Source of the DNA: Deltaproteobacteria bacterium
GTDB lineage: Bacteria > Desulfobacterota > Desulfobaccia > Desulfobaccales > 0-14-0-80-60-11
Length of the DNA: 55,604 nt
Direction of reading: 5' to 3'
Assembly: GCA_016875015.1 (NCBI GenBank)
Contig: VGSJ01000012.1
Span: 1 to 55,604 of the forward strand
Positions within the stretch are counted from its first letter, which is position 1. The number at the start of each line of letters is the position of its first letter. The notes beneath the pieces were generated by a model. That model ran no database searches, was not told the origin of the DNA, and saw only the letters and a program-made list of their open reading frames with translations. Below are positions 1-7,586 of this stretch, in pieces. The translations under genes and the position numbers were made by a program.

Positions 1-119
1 GTCAGTTGAAGACCAGACGCCGGACTCCAATAGCATGTAGTGCCAACCCTTTTTTGCCATGGCTTAACTTACTGATAATCCAAAACTATTTTTTTACAAC
101 TGTCGAAGATGAGTATGAC
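1..119 (+). repeat. Left copy of 119-bp terminal inverted repeat
   Basis: Positions 1-119 recur as the reverse complement at 55407-55525. I find one mismatch by eye (A at 46 here, C in the other copy). Identity ends sharply after GAGTATGAC at 119. The stop codon TGA at 7-9 lies in the frame of the partial ORF that ends inside the other copy. The copy therefore looks like the last few codons plus the 3' untranslated end of a repeated element. An insertion-sequence end is the likeliest reading, but no transposase domain is visible. Confidence 0.8.
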
Positions 120-190
120 ACGGTGAGCAGGGACGAATTACAGCAGTAGTGGGTAAAAACCGGTAACGATATTCACCTATATATTCACTA

Positions 191-226
191 AACAAAAAAA
201 TGGGGTCAGCCAAATCGGCTAACCCC
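191..226 (-). terminator. Rho-independent terminator after tRNA-Lys
   Basis: A 10-bp arm pair with one mismatch (GGGGTCAGCC / GGCTAACCCC) and a five-base loop spans 202-226. On the minus strand it is followed by a T-run at 200-191 (TTTTTTTGTT). It lies about 10 bp past the encoded CCA of the tRNA gene, so it should end that transcript. Confidence 0.8.
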
Positions 227-236
227 TTGATTTTCT

Positions 237-312
237 TGGTAGGCCGTCGGGGGCTCGAACCCCAAACCTAGTGATTAAGAGTCACTTGCTCTACCAATTG
301 AGCTAACGGCCC
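237..312 (-). tRNA. tRNA-Lys (anticodon CUU)
   Basis: The minus strand folds into a 76-nt cloverleaf. The acceptor arms are GGGCCGT / ACGGCCT, the D-arm contains AGCTCAATTGGTAGAGC, and the anticodon arm AGTGA-CTCTTAA-TCACT places CTT at positions 34-36. The T-arm contains GGTTCGAGCCC. The CCA end is encoded at 237-239. The first acceptor pair is G-U rather than G-C, which is slightly unusual. A consensus promoter and a rho-independent terminator flank it, so it is a single-gene transcription unit. Confidence 0.95.
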
Positions 313-332
313 GAACGATTGTTACGGGCTTG

Positions 333-361
333 ATTATCTCTGAGTCTCCGGGCAAAGTCAA
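333..361 (-). promoter_or_regulatory. Sigma-70-type promoter of tRNA-Lys
   Basis: On the minus strand a -35 box TTGACT (361-356) is separated by exactly 17 bp from a -10 box GATAAT (338-333). The expected start point is about 14 nt upstream of the mature tRNA 5' end at 312. Confidence 0.7.
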
Positions 362-896
362 CCCCTAACGAGGGGTACAAGTTGGGGAAAAGGGTCCCGA
401 TTGGGCGCATGGCGCGCCCATCCAACCCCGCGTTTCGCGCTCAATTCGCGCCCCCAAAAGCCTTTGAACCTTACCCCAAAAAGGTTAATCAATTTTCTCA
501 ATCCTCGGCATAATGCCTTCGAATGAGGCTCATGAATTCCCTTGAATCCTCCCTTCACGATCTAAACGAAAGCCGCGCTTCCGGCGCGTCCGTCAAGGAG
601 ACTTCCTCTCGCGGCCCCCTGGCCAAATTTCTGAACCAGGGCGGCAGGACCATGCAACCCAAAGCCAGGTTCATCATTAAGCTGCAGGGGCGAGGCGCCG
701 GCCTGCCCCTACCGACCGCATACCCTTGCCCACCCCGGTTTGGGCACCCATCGCCGGAGGGTTTTAATTCTCATCCGGCCCGAAGGCCTTTTAACCAAAT
801 TGGCAGGCGATGGCCAGTAGGCGCCAGTTACTTGTGGGCGGCGGTTGAGGCGCCGGGTTCAGTCGCTTTTCCCGACCACTGACCACTGCCGGCTGT
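362..896. other. Long gene-free stretch between tRNA-Lys promoter and trmJ
   Basis: About 535 bp lie between the tRNA promoter and the trmJ promoter. A 119-codon open frame on the plus strand at 523-882 has no recognisable domain, and its composition looks like translated repeat-rich spacer. A short direct repeat GACCACTGACCACTG lies at 874-888. I see no RNA gene or convincing terminator here. Confidence 0.5.
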
Positions 897-924
897 TTGC
901 CGGAAGCCCCGGATATGCTAAAGT
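897..924 (+). promoter_or_regulatory. Possible promoter giving a leaderless trmJ mRNA
   Basis: TTGCCG (897-902), a 16-bp spacer and TAAAGT (919-924) resemble -35 and -10 boxes. A start point about seven bases downstream would coincide with the ATG at 931. No Shine-Dalgarno sequence precedes that ATG, which fits leaderless translation. Confidence 0.35.
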
Positions 925-930
925 TATGCC

Positions 931-1701
931 ATGAAGGAGAAACGCAGTGGGGTGGCGCCGTCTGCCCGGGTGTGCCTGGAGCGGGTGGCCATCGTCCTTT
1001 TCCGGCCCCGGCTGGCCGAAAACATCGGCGCGGTGGCCCGGGCCGCCTGCAACATGGGGATCAACCGCCTGGTGGCGGTGGAACCCCTGGACCTGGACCG
1101 GGACCGCATGGCCATGATGGCCACCGGCCCGGCGGAGCGCCTCCTGACGCAGATGGAGGTCCACGACGATCTGGCCCAGGCCCTCTCGCCCTTTCAGTTT
1201 GTCGTGGGCACCACCGCCCGGCTCGGGGGCGTCCGCAACGAATATTTCTCCCCCCGGGAGATGGCCGCCCGCCTGGTGGATATTTCCGCCGCCAACGACA
1301 TCGCCCTGCTCTTCGGGCCGGAGAACTGGGGCCTGACCAACTACGAATTGCCCTTCTGCCACGCCCTGGTCACCATCCCCACCGGGGAGTGCTCCTCCCT
1401 GAACCTGGCCCAGGCCGTCATGGTCATGGCCTATGAGCTTTTCACCGCGGTGAGCGCCAAACCCCGCCCCACCCCCCGCCTGGCCAACTCCCGGGAGCTG
1501 GAATCCATGTACGCCATGCTCCAGGCGACCTTGGTCAAGATCAACTTCATCAGCCACCAGAACCCGGAGCACTGGATGTTCAACGTCCGCCGGCTCTTCT
1601 CCCGGTACGGCCTCCGGGCCCGGGAGGCCCAGGTCATCAAGGGCATCTGCCGCCAGATCGACTGGTATGTGGGTAATAGGCTGGAGAAGATGGAGAAGTG
1701 A
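931..1701 (+). CDS. trmJ: TrmJ-type tRNA/rRNA 2'-O-methyltransferase (SpoU/TrmH family)
   Basis: The 256-aa protein is a cytosolic SPOUT methyltransferase. The three family motifs are present in order: NIGAVAR at residues 31-37, LLFGPENWGLTN from about residue 126, and SSLNLAQAV from about residue 155. The last two form the knotted S-adenosylmethionine site. A C-terminal helical part (residues about 190-250) is typical of TrmJ, which methylates position 32 of tRNAs. The exact substrate cannot be read from sequence. The ATG has no ribosome-binding site and lies right at the expected start of the promoter just upstream. It appears to be a single-gene unit. Confidence 0.88.
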   Translation: MKEKRSGVAPSARVCLERVAIVLFRPRLAENIGAVARAACNMGINRLVAVEPLDLDRDRMAMMATGPAERLLTQMEVHDDLAQALSPFQFVVGTTARLGGVRNEYFSPREMAARLVDISAANDIALLFGPENWGLTNYELPFCHALVTIPTGECSSLNLAQAVMVMAYELFTAVSAKPRPTPRLANSRELESMYAMLQATLVKINFISHQNPEHWMFNVRRLFSRYGLRAREAQVIKGICRQIDWYVGNRLEKMEK

Positions 1702-1749
1702 GGTCTGGGGGGCGGGGCCAAAGCCCAGGGCCTTCTCCCCCCCATCAAC

Positions 1750-2520
1750 CTACAGCCATCCCCACTTCTGGAAAACGGCGTGAGCCGCGGGCGTCTTCAA
1801 AAAGTCGATGAACTGCTGCGCCAGGTCGCGCTGTTTGCTTATGGTGGTAATGGCGATGGGGGTGCCCCGGTAGAGCCTCTGGGCCCGGGGCAGGCGCACC
1901 AGGTCGGTGACTTCCTTTAAGCGGTAGTGCCAGGATTCGTAGGTGATCCAGGCGTCCAGCTCCGGCATGGTCTTCCACTTGTCAATCGCCTCGGCGCTGG
2001 TGGCCACCGACAGCAGGATGTTCTTCTGTATTCCTGGAATGAGGCCGTGGACCCCGGCCAGATCCTCCCACAGGCCCAGTTGCCCCGCGCCGTTGACATC
2101 AACTATCCGCACGCCGTCTTTGGTCAAGTCTTTTAGCGACTTGATCTTCTTGGGGTTGCCGGGGCGCACCAGGATGCCGGCGGGCCGGACATAGAGGGAA
2201 GTGCGGGTCCTCGGGTCCACCAAATCCGGGTACTTGAGCATGAACTCCGTAAGCATGTACTCCGCGCCCCCGAAGATGAGGTCCGCATTCTGTCTGGCCG
2301 GCTCGATCCATTTGGGGGTGGGCCCGGCAGTGACGCGCACCTCAACCCCGTGCGCCTTGGAAAACATCCGGCCACACTCCTGCATGGGACCCAGCGGCCC
2401 CCCTGGGCCGTAGACGTTCAGGACACGGTCCTGAGAATTAATAATTGTCGGCCAACCCCAGAAATACAAGGAAAGAACAGAAAGAAATATACAAAGCACA
2501 ATGAATTTAATTCTTGACAT
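1750..2520 (-). CDS. AcfC-like periplasmic substrate-binding protein
   Basis: The 256-aa protein has an N-terminal hydrophobic signal or anchor (residues about 5-20). The family-typical VYGPGGPLGPM follows near residue 36, then VTAGPTPKWI and NADLIFGGAEYM. This matches AcfC-type relatives of molybdate/sulfate-binding proteins, with a two-lobed periplasmic fold. The ligand is unknown, and no permease or ATPase genes are adjacent, so its transport role is uncertain. The gene is followed by a 130-bp AT-rich gap and points away from uvrC. The assignment to the AcfC group rests on these motifs. Confidence 0.7.
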   Translation of the reverse strand: MSRIKFIVLCIFLSVLSLYFWGWPTIINSQDRVLNVYGPGGPLGPMQECGRMFSKAHGVEVRVTAGPTPKWIEPARQNADLIFGGAEYMLTEFMLKYPDLVDPRTRTSLYVRPAGILVRPGNPKKIKSLKDLTKDGVRIVDVNGAGQLGLWEDLAGVHGLIPGIQKNILLSVATSAEAIDKWKTMPELDAWITYESWHYRLKEVTDLVRLPRAQRLYRGTPIAITTISKQRDLAQQFIDFLKTPAAHAVFQKWGWL

Positions 2521-2656
2521 TCTGTGCCTCCTCGGAATTAGTGTACTGCATATTAACTATAGTATGTTAATTGAAATAAGAAATAAAATAATATAAAAAA
2601 TTGAATTACTTCTTTTATAGATATTTTTTTCATAGGACCATCCTTCTGACTTTGTT

Positions 2657-3493
2657 TTAAGGCTTATAATACATCAACTGCCGGGCAAAGGGGGCCACGG
2701 CCTCTTCCAGGCGGCGCGCCTCCTCCGGGGTCATGGGCACGAAGTCCAGGACCGCGGCGGCCAGTTGCTCCACCTGCTTGGCGGAGTCGGCCCCCACCAC
2801 CGCCAGGGTGACGGACTGGCTCAGGGCATAGGCCATCAGTTCCTTGACTATTTGGTCGGGCTCTTCCGCCATTTGGGGCAACTGTCCCCGGCACAGCGTT
2901 TTCATGGCGATGACCCCCATGCCCTTGGCCATGGCCTCCTGGGCCAGGGGCAGAAAACTGGCGTGCTGCGGCTCCGCCGGGTTCACCGGCAGGAGCACCG
3001 TGTCAAACTCATAGAGCGTCAAGGCCCGGCGCAGGACTTCCGGGTCGTGGTGGCCGGTGACGCCGATGAACCGCACCCAGCCCCGTTCCCGGGCGTGGTG
3101 GAACGCCTCCAGCGCCCCCGTGGGGGCGCCCAGGGCCGCGACTTCGTCCATGGTCCGGATATCGTGCACCTGCCACAGGTCGAGGTAATCCGTATCGAGA
3201 TTCTTCAGCGTAATGGTGAGATGGGCCATGGCCTCTTTAAAGGTGCGCCCGTGGGATTTGCTGGTGAGGAAGATCTGGTCCCGGCGGCCTTTCAGGCTGC
3301 GGCCCAGGTAGGCCTCGCTGCCGGAGTAGGCCCGGGCGGTTTCGAAGTAATTGATGCCGGCTGCCAGGGCCGCCTCAATGACGGCCTGGGCCTGGCGGTC
3401 GTGACCGAAGGTCCGCAACACTCCTTCGCCCCCCAGGCCTAACCTGGTGGCCGAGTGTCCGGTGCGCCCCAGGGTTTTTTGGGGTAACGTCAT
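2657..3493 (-). CDS. Aldo/keto reductase family protein
   Basis: The protein is about 278 aa from the ATG at 3493. That start is chosen because AAGGAG lies 7 nt upstream; an upstream in-frame ATG at 3511 would place this site inside the gene. It opens with TLGRTGHSATRLGLGG, the usual start of AKR proteins. It also has NYFETARAY (catalytic Asp replaced by Glu, Tyr present), LTSKS (Lys) and LWQVHDI (His), then the AKR-type VVGADSAKQVEQ near the end. It should be a TIM-barrel NAD(P)H-dependent oxidoreductase, but the D-to-E change at the tetrad makes the activity unsure. It is a single gene. Confidence 0.82.
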   Translation of the reverse strand: MTLPQKTLGRTGHSATRLGLGGEGVLRTFGHDRQAQAVIEAALAAGINYFETARAYSGSEAYLGRSLKGRRDQIFLTSKSHGRTFKEAMAHLTITLKNLDTDYLDLWQVHDIRTMDEVAALGAPTGALEAFHHARERGWVRFIGVTGHHDPEVLRRALTLYEFDTVLLPVNPAEPQHASFLPLAQEAMAKGMGVIAMKTLCRGQLPQMAEEPDQIVKELMAYALSQSVTLAVVGADSAKQVEQLAAAVLDFVPMTPEEARRLEEAVAPFARQLMYYKP

Positions 3494-3538
3494 AACCCTT
3501 CTCCTTCTCACAATCGTTTCGCGCGATCAGTTAAATGT

Positions 3539-3678
3539 ATGGCGGGCACTGCCCGCCATAATTACTTCCATGCGTCCTACGCACCATTGGCTTATGGTCG
3601 CGGCGGGCACGGAGGCCCGCCCCACCAACTTTGCATCGTTCCGGGTGTTCCATCGGAACTTGGATTACTGCTGGGCCA
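3539..3678. repeat. Palindromic modules upstream of uvrC
   Basis: Positions 3539-3559 form the palindrome ATGGCGGGCA-C-TGCCCGCCAT. Positions 3601-3626 hold a second GC-rich inverted repeat (GGCGGGCACGGAGGCCCGCC). The segment 3610-3678 also contains GGGTGTTCC...GGAAC and aligns along its whole length with 27802-27870. These belong to the dispersed repeat mosaic of this genome. Confidence 0.75.
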
Positions 3679-3753
3679 CGAGCCTCCAAAACCCGGACCA
3701 CGACATGGTTGCCGCCTTCCGTGGCCCGGCGGTCAAGGCTGCCCTCACCCGCC

Positions 3754-3781
3754 TTGACAGCCTGAGGTTGCCTGTTATTCT
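3754..3781 (+). promoter_or_regulatory. Promoter for (near) leaderless uvrC
   Basis: A perfect -35 TTGACA (3754-3759) is followed after 16 bp by TATTCT (3776-3781). The expected start point near 3788 is only about 3 nt before the uvrC ATG at 3791, and no ribosome-binding site is seen. Confidence 0.5.
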
Positions 3782-3790
3782 AAAGATAAG

Positions 3791-5641
3791 ATGTCTGAGC
3801 CAGATGTAAAGCCCGCTTCGACTTACCCGGCCCTGGCCGCGGCCCTGCCCCGCATCCCCAGGGGCAGCGGCGTCTATCTGTTCAAGGACCCCGGCGGCCG
3901 GGTGCTCTATGTCGGGAAAGCAGTGAACCTGAACCACCGCCTGGCCTCCTACCTCAAGACCCCGGACCGTCACGACCCCAAGACTGCCCTGATGTTGAGG
4001 AAAATGGCGCAGGTGGACGTGATCCTCACCGCCACGGGCCGGGAAGCCCTCATCCTGGAGCGCAACCTCATCAAGGAGCACCGGCCCCGCTACAACGTCA
4101 TGCTCCGGGACGACAAAAATTACCTATGCCTCCGTCTTGACCTTAAAGAAACCTTCCCGGCCCTCAGGTTCGTCCGGCGGTTTAACCCGGACGGGGCCTC
4201 CTATTTCGGCCCCTACGCCTCCGGCGGCATGGCCCGGGAGACCCTGAAGGTCATGAAGCAGGCGTTCGGGGTTCGCACCTGCAAGGAGCGGCGCCTGGCC
4301 ACCCGCTCCCGCCCCTGCCTGGAGTATCAGTTGGCGAACTGCCTGGGGCCCTGCGCCGGGCTGGTGACCGAGGCCGCCTACCGCCAGGCGGTGGCCGAAG
4401 CCGTCCTGTTTCTCCAAGGCAAAGGCGGCAATCTCATAAGACGGCTCAAGGCCCGGATGGCCCAGGCCGCCGCGGACCTGGATTTCGAGCGGGCCGCGGT
4501 TCTGCGGGACCGGGTCAAGGCCATCACCGCCACCCTGGAGCGCCAGGACATGGCCCGGCCCCATTTCCGCGACCAGGACGTCCTGGGTCAGGCGGAAGAG
4601 GCGGGCCAAGCCCTCATCGCGGTGCTCCTGGTGCGGGCCGGGCTGGTCACCGGCAGCCGGGAATTTTTCGTCAGGGAACTGCCTGTTGACGGGGACCTGC
4701 TGGGGGCCTTCCTCAAGCAATACTACACCGAGGGCCGGCCGCTGCCCGACGAGATGCTGCTGCCCGCTGAGGTCCCGGATCGCCGGCTCCTGGAGTTTTT
4801 GTTCAGCGACGAAAAGGGCGCCAAAGTTGCCCTGCTGGTGGCCCCGGGGGGCGACCGGGCCCGGCTGCTCGCCCTGGCCGCGGACAATGCCCGGGCCGCG
4901 CTCACGCGCCGCCGGCGGGCACCGGAGCCGACCGAGGCCCTCTCTGACCTGCAAGCCCGCCTGAAACTGCCGAACCTCCCCGCCCGGCTGGAGTGCCTGG
5001 ACATCTCCACCCTCCAGGGGGGCCAAGCGGTGGGGGCGCTGGCGGCCTTTACCCACGGGGTCCCGGACAAATCCCGCTACCGCCGCTTCAAGATCAGGGA
5101 GGTGGCGGGCCAGGACGACTACGCCATGCTCCGGGAGGTGGTCACGCGCCACTACGGCAAGGCGGGCCGGGAGCTGCCGGACCTCCTGGTGGTGGACGGC
5201 GGCCGGGGCCAATTAAACGTGGTGATGCAAACGCTCAAGGAGTTGGGCCTTACAGAAATCCCGGTAGTGGGGCTGGCCAAGGCCACGGAGGCGGGCGGCC
5301 GCCAGGTGCGAGACCGCCTCTTTCTGGCGGGGCGCAAAAAACCCCTCCTGCCCCCGGCCAACGCCCCGGGCTGGCTCCTGCTCCTCCGGCTCCGGGACGA
5401 AACCCACCGCTTCGCCGTCACCTACCACCGGAAGCGGGCCAGAAAGGAACTCCTGGCCTCGGCCTTACAAAAAGCCCCGGGGATCGGCCCGGTCCGCAAA
5501 CGCCGCCTCCTGGAACACTTCCCCAACCTGGAGGCCATCAAAGCCGCCACCGCGGCGGAGATCGCGGCCCTGCCGGGGTTTAATCAGAGACTGGGGGAGC
5601 GTTTGAGAGAATGGCTGGATAGGGCAGGTGAGGGCACGTAG
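3791..5641 (+). CDS. uvrC: Excinuclease ABC subunit C
   Basis: The 616-aa protein is the dual-incision nuclease of nucleotide excision repair, working with UvrA and UvrB. The N-terminal GIY-YIG domain begins at GSGVYLF (residue 25) with LYVGKA at 39-44. A Cys cluster (CKERR...CLEYQLANCLGPC) lies near residues 165-195. The UvrB-binding helices follow near 215-250. The RNase H-like C-terminal nuclease starts at ECLDIS (about 402) with VVDGGRGQL near 468. The protein ends with two helix-hairpin-helix motifs (APGIGPVRKRRLL, LPGF). Length and order are normal. It seems to be expressed alone from the promoter just upstream. Confidence 0.95.
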   Translation: MSEPDVKPASTYPALAAALPRIPRGSGVYLFKDPGGRVLYVGKAVNLNHRLASYLKTPDRHDPKTALMLRKMAQVDVILTATGREALILERNLIKEHRPRYNVMLRDDKNYLCLRLDLKETFPALRFVRRFNPDGASYFGPYASGGMARETLKVMKQAFGVRTCKERRLATRSRPCLEYQLANCLGPCAGLVTEAAYRQAVAEAVLFLQGKGGNLIRRLKARMAQAAADLDFERAAVLRDRVKAITATLERQDMARPHFRDQDVLGQAEEAGQALIAVLLVRAGLVTGSREFFVRELPVDGDLLGAFLKQYYTEGRPLPDEMLLPAEVPDRRLLEFLFSDEKGAKVALLVAPGGDRARLLALAADNARAALTRRRRAPEPTEALSDLQARLKLPNLPARLECLDISTLQGGQAVGALAAFTHGVPDKSRYRRFKIREVAGQDDYAMLREVVTRHYGKAGRELPDLLVVDGGRGQLNVVMQTLKELGLTEIPVVGLAKATEAGGRQVRDRLFLAGRKKPLLPPANAPGWLLLLRLRDETHRFAVTYHRKRARKELLASALQKAPGIGPVRKRRLLEHFPNLEAIKAATAAEIAALPGFNQRLGERLREWLDRAGEGT

Positions 5642-5842
5642 GGGCGGGTTTTAAGCTCGCCTCCACTATCCAGGTGCAGGTTTGTCAGGCGATGATAATT
5701 TGCGTGCTTATCTTGGTGTCCAACTCTTGATGGATTCGTAAAAAGTCAGAAAAGGCTCTATTTATGGAATTCGCTTTCAATAAAATCAATGAGTTACAAC
5801 CCGGTTTTTTGAAAATTCTTACTTTTTACGGAACCATCAGTA

Positions 5843-6178
5843 TTGGTTCTCTTTCTTTGCCAGGGCTGTGTTCATGCTATTATGACAGAAGAGTCTGGAG
5901 TACAATACCCGCCATCATCTAAGGTTGATATTCTTTTAGCGCCTCCTTCCCGCCCTTACAAGCAGATTGCCATCTTAGAAAGCAAGGCTGAAAATTCTAC
6001 AACGGCAATGGCTCGCATAAGAGAAAGGGCCAAAGAAATAGGAGCCGATGCCATAATGCCAATTAACAGGGAAACCAATACAGTGGTTGTAACAGGGTTT
6101 GGTGGGAAGGGGAGCTTTTTTATGGTCCCGATTACAGAAACAAATGTTTCAATGGTGGCAATAAAATACATGGATTAA
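5843..6178 (+). CDS. Small lipoprotein-like protein of unknown function
   Basis: The 111-aa frame begins with TTG at 5843 and reads VLFLCQGC, which resembles the end of a lipoprotein signal peptide with its lipid-bearing Cys. The frame is open back to 5813, but no ATG or GTG exists there, and the charged N-region of a signal peptide is missing. The 5' end may be lost or use an unusual start. The body (AKEIGADAIMPIN) resembles small YbjQ/RcsF-like folds in outline only. It is more AT-rich than its neighbours. Confidence 0.5.
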   Translation: MVLFLCQGCVHAIMTEESGVQYPPSSKVDILLAPPSRPYKQIAILESKAENSTTAMARIRERAKEIGADAIMPINRETNTVVVTGFGGKGSFFMVPITETNVSMVAIKYMD

Positions 6179-6219
6179 TGCCCCATCTGGCCTCCTGGAA
6201 TTGGCTGGCTGGAGAAAAC

Positions 6220-6480
6220 TTAAAAGGGGTTAACCCTACTTAGCTGATAGGACAAACCAAGGCGGGGTCCGGTGTGGCCCTGCCTTTTTTGGCCTATATG
6301 AACGCATGAGAAGGCCCAGGAGAGGCGGTTGGGTAAATTACCAGAAATCTCCTCGCCCCAGAGCTGGGCGCGGCCTTCGATGGGCAGGGCGTCCGCCAAC
6401 GCTTGCGCCGTGGGGGAATCGCCCAGGTAGCCATTGAGCCGCATATTCTCAACCACCACCACAATTTCCGTGGGCATCAC
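6220..6480 (-). CDS. Truncated cyclophilin-like (DUF369-type) protein
   Basis: The 86-aa frame begins with GTG at 6480, whose GTGA overlaps the stop codon of the upstream gene; an ATG at 6477 is the alternative start. Residues about 12-46 read LNGYLGDSPTAQALADALP...GRAQLWGEEI, the start of the TM1367/DUF369 cyclophilin-like fold (full length near 115-125 aa). After GEEI the family pattern stops, and the remaining 40 residues look like translated non-coding sequence. The C-terminal half has probably been lost by deletion. The overlap shows it was once translationally coupled to the 316-aa protein. Confidence 0.6.
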   Translation of the reverse strand: MMPTEIVVVVENMRLNGYLGDSPTAQALADALPIEGRAQLWGEEISGNLPNRLSWAFSCVHIGQKRQGHTGPRLGLSYQLSRVNPF

Positions 6481-7427
6481 GCCTCCTCCATCTCTTCCAC
6501 CACCAGGGCCGCGAGCATCGGGAACAGCAGCTCGTGGTGGCCGGTCAACGCATAGCCTTGCCCCGCACCAATGGTGGCCCGCCGCACCACATTGGTGAGC
6601 GGCCGGTAGTGCTGCACAAAATCCAGGTTCACCGTAGTCAGGGGCGCCACCGGGTGGCCCAGGTTGCGGGCCAGGGTGAGGGCCTTCAGGAAGACTTCCG
6701 GGATGATCACCGCGGAGCCCAGGTTGATAAAGACCCCGTGGTCGAGCTCGCTGACCAGGGCCGCGAACCGGCGAAAATCCAGGTGGGTCGTTGCGCCCAG
6801 GGCTTCCGGAGAAACCGACGGGTGGAGGTGGATGATGTCGGCGCCCACCGCCACGTGCACCGTCAGGGGAACTTCCAGGGCCGCGGCCGCGGCCACCAGG
6901 CTCAGGTCCTTATGGGGAAAATCGCTCTCCAAAAGACGCCGGCCCACCGCTTGGCCCAGGCCCAAACCAAGCTTGGCTCCCCAGGCGATGGCGCGGTTCA
7001 AAAATTCGGCGGTTTCCCGGGCCATGCCGAAGCGCCCGCAGCCCAGGACCTCATCCACGTCCTCCGAGGTGCGGCCCACCATGGCCACCTCGGCGTCGTG
7101 GATGATGCCGGCGCCGTTCATGGCCACGCCGGTGATCAAACCCCGCTTCAGCAGATCGATGAGCACGGGGCTCAAACCTACCTTGATGGGGTGGGCCCCC
7201 ATCCCCAGGAGCACCGGCCGCCCCTGACGCCGGGCCCGCACCCAGGCCGCGGCCACTTCTCGCAAGGCCTCGCCCGCCAGGATCCGGGGCAGGCGGTCCA
7301 CAAACTCCCGGAAGCCGCCCCCTCTCCGCCAGGGGCGGCCAAAGTCCTGGAAGCTGACCTTGGAATGCCGCTCCGACAAACTATAAGTCTTGATGCCGTC
7401 CAGGGAAAGAGGTTCAAGTTTTTTCAT
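6477..7427 (-). CDS. Uncharacterised conserved-looking protein (possible deoxyhypusine-synthase-like fold)
   Basis: I do not recognise the 316-aa protein with certainty. It is soluble, with strikingly regular motifs: VLLGMGAHPIKVGLSPVLID, AMNGAGIIHDAEVAM, HVAVGADIIHLHP and VFINLGSAVIIPEVFLKAL. The layout recalls NAD-binding Rossmann-type deoxyhypusine synthases, but that is an inference from pattern only. The ATG at 7427 opens MKKLEPLSLDG. It is coupled to a truncated cyclophilin-like frame, and a GmhA-type isomerase lies upstream on the same strand. A sugar-related role is possible but unproven. Confidence 0.65.
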   Translation of the reverse strand: MKKLEPLSLDGIKTYSLSERHSKVSFQDFGRPWRRGGGFREFVDRLPRILAGEALREVAAAWVRARRQGRPVLLGMGAHPIKVGLSPVLIDLLKRGLITGVAMNGAGIIHDAEVAMVGRTSEDVDEVLGCGRFGMARETAEFLNRAIAWGAKLGLGLGQAVGRRLLESDFPHKDLSLVAAAAALEVPLTVHVAVGADIIHLHPSVSPEALGATTHLDFRRFAALVSELDHGVFINLGSAVIIPEVFLKALTLARNLGHPVAPLTTVNLDFVQHYRPLTNVVRRATIGAGQGYALTGHHELLFPMLAALVVEEMEEA

Positions 7428-7463
7428 CCGGCCTCCGGGTATTTCCTGGCCTGAAAAGTTCAG

Positions 7464-7514
7464 GGTGCGTTCTACGCATCAATTAATCAGAGGAAATGGC
7501 GGGCAATGCCCGCC
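7464..7514. repeat. Two palindromic modules between gmhA and the 316-aa gene
   Basis: GTGCGT-TCT-ACGCAT (7465-7479) and GGCGGGCA-A-TGCCCGCC (7498-7514) are members of the recurring short-palindrome set. They lie in the gap of about 160 bp between two genes on the same strand. Confidence 0.6.
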
Positions 7515-7586
7515 CTACATATTTCCCCCATCAAGGGGGAGGGAATAAGCCAAGTCATTTAGGCAAGATATATCCGGGACATAACA

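Noticed and set aside
523-882. 119-codon open frame upstream of trmJ
   Set aside because: No domain, no ribosome-binding site, and sequence that looks like repeat-rich spacer; it ends at the trmJ promoter.
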